This document shows, in pieces, positions 58,571-64,000 of a stretch of 64,000 nucleotides of DNA. Position 1 is the stretch's first letter. The number at the start of each line of letters is the position of its first letter. Location of the stretch: assembly GCA_003550325.1 (NCBI GenBank), contig QKWP01000214.1:1-64000 (forward strand), written 5' to 3'. The notes beneath the pieces were generated by a model. It was not told the DNA's origin. It did not search any database and saw only the letters and a list, made by a program, of their open reading frames with translations. Origin of the DNA: Gigaspora rosea (Eukaryota; Glomeromycota; Glomeromycetes; Diversisporales; Gigasporaceae). The position numbers and the translations under genes were made by a program.

Positions 58571-59488
58571 AGTATGTGAAAAATTTTTTGTAAAAAAAAA
58601 CTATCATTATATGTAGAATTTTTATTAAATTGTCTGTTTATTATTATTATCTATTTTGTAAAAAAAAAAATTAGGGTATATATGTTATATAGTTATCATT
58701 AGTCTAAATTAATCTGGTTACTTTTATCCTATATACTGTAACTAGCGTCAAAAATTTATGTACAAAAGGAACAGAGCACCTATTAAAAATTTTTCTGTAT
58801 CTTAAAGGATTACAATATAAGTTATGTGTAAGACGTATATAACTATAGATGGGTACCTCAATTACTTCTGGCTTGCCAGAAATAAAAACTTGCCGAAGAT
58901 ATTTTAGGTAGCTTAAACCATAAATAATTTCGGCAATCAAAAATAATTTCGGTTGCCGAAAATATTTTCGGACGTCATCTATTATCATAAACTTTGGGAC
59001 TCCTGGTAAATAATTTTTTGGCCGATTCGATTAAGTTCGTAATTTCGACATAATAGATTGGTATATATAATTTAAGATCCGTGTGACTAATGTAAATATT
59101 AAGACTTTAGTTTTACATATGTATATTTCCAGTTGAATACAGAAATATGATACTTTTAAAGCATTTTCGCTGTCAAATAATTGAAAAAAATTTTGGAAGG
59201 CTATCAGAAAAATTGTTAAACACTTAGGTGCAATTTTTTTAAGATACCCAGATATAAAACAATGACCAATTTAATAACATACAGTATATTTTTTTCTAAT
59301 AATGAACGCCTAAAGTCGTGTCCAGTCATAAGGTTTGACTATTTAATTAAAATTATGGTAAGGGTTAGACACTCGTTTCTTTATTTTTTGCGGGTTTCTT
59401 TGTTTTTGCTGTTTCACTTCGTACTGATTTGGCTCTAAATCACGTGATTGGTCGTGGTTTTGGATCTAATAACTGATAAGCTAATATA
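58571..59488. other. Spacer with one candidate palindromic element
   Basis: 58846-58981 has TAGATGGGTACC / GACGTCATCTA ends and repeated TTGCCGAAA / TTTCGGCAA words inside, but its flanks do not match. Nothing else is supported. Confidence 0.4.
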
Positions 59489-59700
59489 CAGTGGGTAGGC
59501 ATATTATTGTGGGTAGGTTTAAAATTTATACAGAGCTAATTATATAAAATATTAGGCTAAAAATTAAATTATAAATTCTTTAAACCTGTATCTTTTAAAT
59601 AAAAAAAGTTTAACAAAATTTTATGCTACAGTTTTTAAAATAATTAAGTAAAATATTAGATTTTTGCATTGAACAGGTTTTCTAAAATTTAATATAGTTT
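59489..59700 (+). mobile_element. Tc1/mariner-like MITE, left-end relic
   Basis: TA followed by CAGTGGGTAGGCATATTATT, then AAATTTATACAGAGCTAA and CTTTTAAATAAAAAAAG, parallels the left part of 33759-34544. No right end was found before 61000; later insertions lie within it. Confidence 0.5.
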
Positions 59701-59884
59701 AGAGTTAACACCTCTATCCGGATTTATATATCCGGATATATACTATGTCATGAATATAATGCGACAGTGTTTTTAAATCCGGATAAAATAAATCCGGATT
59801 TAAATTTATATCCGGATTTATACTATGATAAAACCGGATTAATACGGATATAAAAAATATATCCGGATTGAGGTATTGACTCTA
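59700..59884. mobile_element. hAT-like MITE (TAGAGTTAACA family), 185 bp, intact
   Basis: Exact 8-bp duplication ATATAGTT at 59692-59699 and 59885-59892. Ends TAGAGTTAACACCTCTATCC and GAGGTATTGACTCTA. Repeated ATATCCGGAT words inside. Uninterrupted counterpart of 43397-43890. Confidence 0.9.
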
Positions 59885-60049
59885 ATATAGTTTTATAATA
59901 GCTAGAATTACTAAATATAGTAATATATAAACTTAAATTTTATTAATAAACTTGCAATTTTTTTAATTTAAGTTATTTAGCATAACAAATTGCATATATA
60001 TTAAAAATTTATAATTTTTCGAAAAATATTTAGTTAATTGCTATATATA

Positions 60050-60343
60050 GGGGTTGTCTAAAGCCATGTACCCACATGACATTTTTGTGTAAATCAACCA
60101 ACTGGAGTCGTGAAATTTTGTTAACACAGATCAGCCCAAAGAAGTCAAAAAACAAAAAAAATGCAAGAACATAAAAATGGCAGTCTAAACCTATCTTGGG
60201 CCATTAATAAAAAATGTCAGAAAGGCAATTCTACCTATAGGTTGGTTCTACCTTAACCCTGACCCTAATGCTAAACAGGCTCTAACATGAATTTTAACTA
60301 AAATTTCAAAAAATCATGTGGGTACATGGCTTTAGCCATCCCC
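60050..60343. mobile_element. GGGGnTGnCTAAAGCCATG MITE, copy 1, 294 bp
   Basis: Left end GGGGTTGTCTAAAGCCATGT, right end ACATGGCTTTAGCCATCCCC. Flanked on both sides by TATATATA, which is compatible with a duplication but low in complexity. The interior includes CCTATCTTGGGCCATTAATA. Same length as copy 2. Confidence 0.8.
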
Positions 60344-61500
60344 TATATATAGTAATAAATTACTGTATTTGGTAATTAATTAATTTTGAATTAATAATTT
60401 TATTTCTATATTTAGGGAACCATTAAAGCCAGGTTTGATAACATGATAATGGCCTGATCATCCAGAGACTGGAATGATCATATTACCAATGATCCAATCA
60501 AATTCAAAATTGATAATCTTACTGATAAATTATATATAAGGTATATTGTCAAAACGTAAAATTAATATGTAGAGCGATTGAAAAGTTTTGAAATTAGATA
60601 AATATCTCAATCAATTTTAAAGATACAATTTTAAAATTAATATACATAAATATAGTTGTTCAAAAAATTCTGTAAAAAAAATTTTGTTAAGTTTTAATCA
60701 AATAGTTATTAAAAAAATTAGATTTTAAATTTATTAACTTGAGCAATTGGAGTTTATTAAAATAAAAATTTAAATTAAATTTATTTATTAAAGAATTTTT
60801 ATAATAAAAAATTTTAATTTATATATTTAAAATAATAATTTGTATATGTATAATTAAAACTTATACAAATTGGCCTAGTATATGCTAAAATATAATTAAA
60901 AAACAATTGGCTGACTATATAAAATTATATGTAAACAAACCAAAAATTTTATATAGTCAGCAATTATTTTTTAGCAATATCTCAGCATATACTGGCCCTA
61001 TTTGAATAATCTAACTACTATAAGATGTGATTTAGAGCTCTACAACTTTTAATTAATTGATTTGAGCTGTTAACTTAATAAAAAAATTACTTTTTATTGA
61101 ACCTATATTAGATTCCAGCATATATTGGATAAAAAATATAGTGCATATCTATGCAGATTTTTTAAAAACTTAATTATTAAAAATTTGTGCATATTTGTAA
61201 CTCTGCTAGCAATAGTTGAAAAATTTTTTTTAATTTTCTGCACAGGTCTTCAATAATCTGCGCAGATTGTAAAAAATAAAAAAATAACAAAAAGCAAATA
61301 ATAAAACTTACTATATGCTTATTTAAATATTAAATGCTAACTAATTTTATATATATTAACACAATAAATTTGAAAATTTATATATTTTAACAATTTAATT
61401 CATTCAAAAAGCATTAGTTCATAGCAACCCGTAATCAACAAAAAAATTAAAAAAATTAAAAAAAATAAAAAAAATACAAAATAAATACAAATTATAATAT
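60344..61500. other. AT-rich region with a palindrome
   Basis: 60868-61010 is an imperfect palindrome (GGCCTAGTATATGCTAAAAT / TCAGCATATACTGGCC, with TTGGCTGACTATATAAAATT and its complement inside). No gene. Confidence 0.45.
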
Positions 61501-61846
61501 AAACCTAATTCCAACTATCATGCTACATTACAACTATTGTACCATATCCAAATATCACACTATATTCTAATTATTATGCTAAATCCTATACTAACTATTA
61601 TACTACGCTCTATATTAACTATCATGCTACATTCTATACTAACTATCTTGCTATATCCTAAACTATCATACTATGTCTATTATGCTATATATGTTTTCTA
61701 TTATGCTATATTTGTCTACTATTGCATTATGTTCTGTAATAACAATTGTACTATATGCATTCTAAAGAAAAAAAGATCTGTTAGTACTATATTAAAAAAA
61801 ACAATTGTAAACCAGATACTAACTATTGTACTTCATCTATTCTAAC
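61500..61846 (+). repeat. Decayed relatives of the 130-bp satellite
   Basis: CTAACTATTATACTACGC, TATGTTCTGTAATAACAATT, ATTCTAAAGAAAAAAAGAT and TCTGTTAGTACTATATTAAA follow the order of the 17640-18990 unit. The array resumes after the hAT-like element, at 63822. Confidence 0.65.
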
Positions 61847-62049
61847 TAGTGACTTGAACCGGATAACAAAATCATCAATCAGTTAACTGACCCAACATAA
61901 CTGAGCATAATCAGTTAACTGAGATTATTTCAGTTGGCCTGGGTTAACCAAATTATCCAAGTTAATTGGCTCAACTGAGTAGCGATTTGAACTAAAAAAA
62001 ATTCATTTAATTAGTTAACCGATTGCAACTAATTAAGATTACTTTATGT

Positions 62050-63369
62050 AAGGGTGTGGCGACTTAGATAAGTTGGTAAGTTGCACCCCAAGTAGCAGGT
62101 CTAGAGTTCAAATCCAACTGGCGACGCTTTTGAAAAATAAGACCTGTGTTCTGGTAACCATTTCCTGTCGATCGGTTGGGTACATCACCTGTAGTCCTTG
62201 GTTTCTATCTCGAATGGGAGCTTTCGGGTGAAGTTGTACCTTATGACACAAATAAATCCAAGGAACCAGAAAAACAGAACCCCATTTGGCAAGACCCAAG
62301 TAAGAAAGTAGCAAAGATCTTTGACAGTGCTACCAAAACCGGGGGATGGCTAAAGCCATGTACCCACGTGATTTTTTGAAATTTTAGTTAAAATTCATAT
62401 CAGAGACTGATTAGCATTAGGGTCAGGGTTTGGGTTAGAACCAATATAGGTAAAATTACCTTCCCGACATTTTTTATTAATGGCCCAAGATAGGTTTAGA
62501 ATGCCGTTTTTATGTTCTTGCGTTTTTTTTGTTTTTTGACTTCTTCAGACTGATCTGTGTAAACAAAATTTAGCGACTCCGTTTGGTTGATTTACACGAA
62601 AATATCACATGGATACATGGCTTTAGACGACCCCAAAACCAAAATATTGGACTGGAGCTGAAGAACCGAACGTCGATCTCAGGGACAAGGTCTACCAACC
62701 TGGCTGCCGGATCGGGTATCGGAGGAAAAGGACCTATGTTATAGAAGTAGGTACCAGGGGAGAAAAACCATAATGGCACCTAATGCCAGGTAGATCAACC
62801 CTTCCGGCCCAACTGGATTGGAAGTCTAGGATGTATCGGTGAAAGACCGATAGGAAAGTGATGGTCAGTACTAGGGTTGGAGCGAACCTTACAAGAGCAG
62901 AAGTAGGTAATGGTAGCAGTTAGGTATCCTCTGACTACTAGTTGCTTGCCTCAGTGAGTGCGTAAGTTACCGAAGTATAAGTAATACCTGTGTGGGACAG
63001 GGACTGCTTTACCAAGTGTACCGTGAGGATAAATTAGTCCTAAGAGGATGTAGTTAGCATCTGGGACTGTCTTCGACTGACTAATGTATCAAAGAGCTAT
63101 ACCAGTAATCACAAGTAGAATTGACATGCGAAGCTTGGACCAGAGGGTTTAAATAGGCAATTTCCTAGTTGGGTTGTAGGTATGGCAACTAGTGTAGAAC
63201 CTTCGGGCAGACTACTTCAATTAGACAACCAAAAGTTGTATGTGTGGCTAGTTGTACTCTTATTTAATGTAACAATTGTGGGGCTGCCCAAAAAGGCGCT
63301 CTTGATCCATAGGCTTGATTAAATAAACTTTCACCCAGAGCGTGAACTTTGATATAAAAAAATAAAAAA
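62050..63369 (+). mobile_element. tRNA-headed retroposon, about 1026 bp plus a nested MITE
   Basis: Bracketed by an exact 15-bp duplication AAGATTACTTTATGT (62035-62049 and 63370-63384). The head has TGGCGACTTAGATAAGTTGG (A-box-like) and GAGTTCAAATCCAAC (B-box-like) spaced as in a tRNA gene. The tail is ATATAAAAAAATAAAAAAA just before the right duplication. The body has a balanced base composition, unlike the AT-rich host, and no long frame. A 294-bp MITE sits inside at 62341-62634. The size is large for a SINE. Confidence 0.75.
62341..62634. mobile_element. GGGGnTGnCTAAAGCCATG MITE, copy 2, 294 bp
   Basis: Left end GGGGGATGGCTAAAGCCATG, right end CATGGCTTTAGACGACCCC. Flanked by AAAACC on both sides (62335-62340 and 62635-62640). 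It is inserted in the tRNA-headed retroposon, so it is younger than that insertion. The 62108-62379 and 62570-62779 frames cross its ends and are not genes. Confidence 0.8.
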
Positions 63370-63821
63370 AAGATTACTTTATGTTTTACTTTTAGGAATT
63401 ATTAGGCCTTTACTCAAATTTTGTCTTTGTTTATTCATTTTCTTTTTGCAACTTTTTGGAATATTTGTTCATTCCTGATATCATTTACATTTTGTCAACC
63501 AATTATTGATTCTTGGTTGCACAGATCAACTGATTATCAATTCTCAACTAGTTGTGCAGATCAACCAAATAAGCATTTGCTCAACTGGTTATGGGCATGC
63601 CATTTATCACGTGATATTTTTTACTTAGTAGCTATACCTATCCATATATGGTGTGATCACTTTATCTAATTTTGATTGATTAATATAATACATAGATGTG
63701 ATCATTACTTTTGACTATGTATCTATGGTAAAAATCATGTGATAAATGGTATGCCCCTTACTCAAAATTTATTCAGTTCTGGTCGGTTAACTAATTATTG
63801 CCCAACTGGTTCAAATTACTA

Positions 63822-64000
63822 GTTCTAACTATCATGCTATATTCCATATTATGTTAGTTTCATTCTAAAAAAAATATTAGTACTATAATAAATCAAAAAG
63901 AAAAAAAAGAAAACAAAGAATACTATCATATACTAGCCTTATGTTTATCTTTTTTAACTTCAATTCTATGACAATAACAATATCTAATACTATTTTCCAA
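63822..64000 (+). repeat. 130-bp satellite relic, right part
   Basis: TTCTAACTATCATGCTATAT, TTTCATTCTAAAAAAAATAT and TTAGTACTATAATAAAT continue the satellite interrupted by the hAT-like element. The window ends inside a further spacer. Confidence 0.55.

Larger units (their letters stand above)
61847..63821. mobile_element. hAT-like element with nested retroposon and MITE, 1975 bp
   Basis: Ends TAGTGACTTGAACCGG and CTGGTTCAAATTACTA are inverted repeats. Flanks ATTCTAAC and GTTCTAAC match at 7 of 8. GTTAACTGA / AATTAGTTAACCG words lie in both subterminal regions. Same family as 38258-39092. Removing the insertion at 62050-63369 and one duplicate leaves about 640 bp. Confidence 0.8.

Noticed and set aside
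62052-62130. Functional tRNA gene
   Set aside because: Same reasons as for the head at 11881; it is the head of an inserted element.
1-64000. CRISPR array, bacterial operon or ribosome-binding sites
   Set aside because: No regularly spaced short identical repeats with unique spacers; introns, LINE and MITE content show a eukaryotic nuclear sequence.

Overview
This is an AT-rich, gene-poor, repeat-dominated nuclear eukaryotic window. The organism is most likely a Glomeromycotina fungus such as Rhizophagus. That is inferred from a Sel1-repeat protein with its broken relative, a very large RING/U-box-like plus TPR protein, short AT-rich introns and heavy LINE and MITE load; nothing here proves the species. 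There are no rRNA genes, canonical tRNA genes, CRISPR arrays or bacterial-style operons.

Layout. 349-2892 (-) is a broken gene of unknown family built of repeated LP-rich modules. 3428-11075 (+) is a full-length but decayed APE/RT/RNase H LINE with a perfect 17-bp target-site duplication. 11877-12524 is a tRNA-headed retroposon with a 10-bp duplication. 13437-14430 (-) is a broken unknown gene. 14560-19800 is a composite tandem-repeat block with several unit lengths (about 390, 60-150, 130 and 486 bp). 19945-28400 holds a hAT-like element, a LINE 5' fragment, an A-rich decayed minisatellite, palindromic repeats and MITEs.

30530-31651 (-) is an apparently intact Sel1-repeat gene with a decayed relative head-to-head at 32557-33320. 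33300-48100 is nested MITE territory, with TA-flanked palindromes, a TTA-flanked MITE and several hAT-like elements inside one another. 49382-53703 (-) is the main host gene, for which I propose a 13-codon first exon and a 95-bp intron. 57893-58405 (+) is a small predicted membrane protein with a MITE inserted exactly at its stop codon. 58406-64000 is again nested MITEs, including a tRNA-headed retroposon inside a hAT-like element.

The strongest pattern is a set of twelve non-autonomous elements that all begin TAGNG, carry inverted ends and are flanked by 8-bp duplications (seven perfect, five with 7 of 8 matches). This is the signature of hAT transposition, yet no transposase gene is present. 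Two long tRNA-headed retroposons and the composite satellite block are the other items I would follow up. The host genes do not form a pathway with one another.
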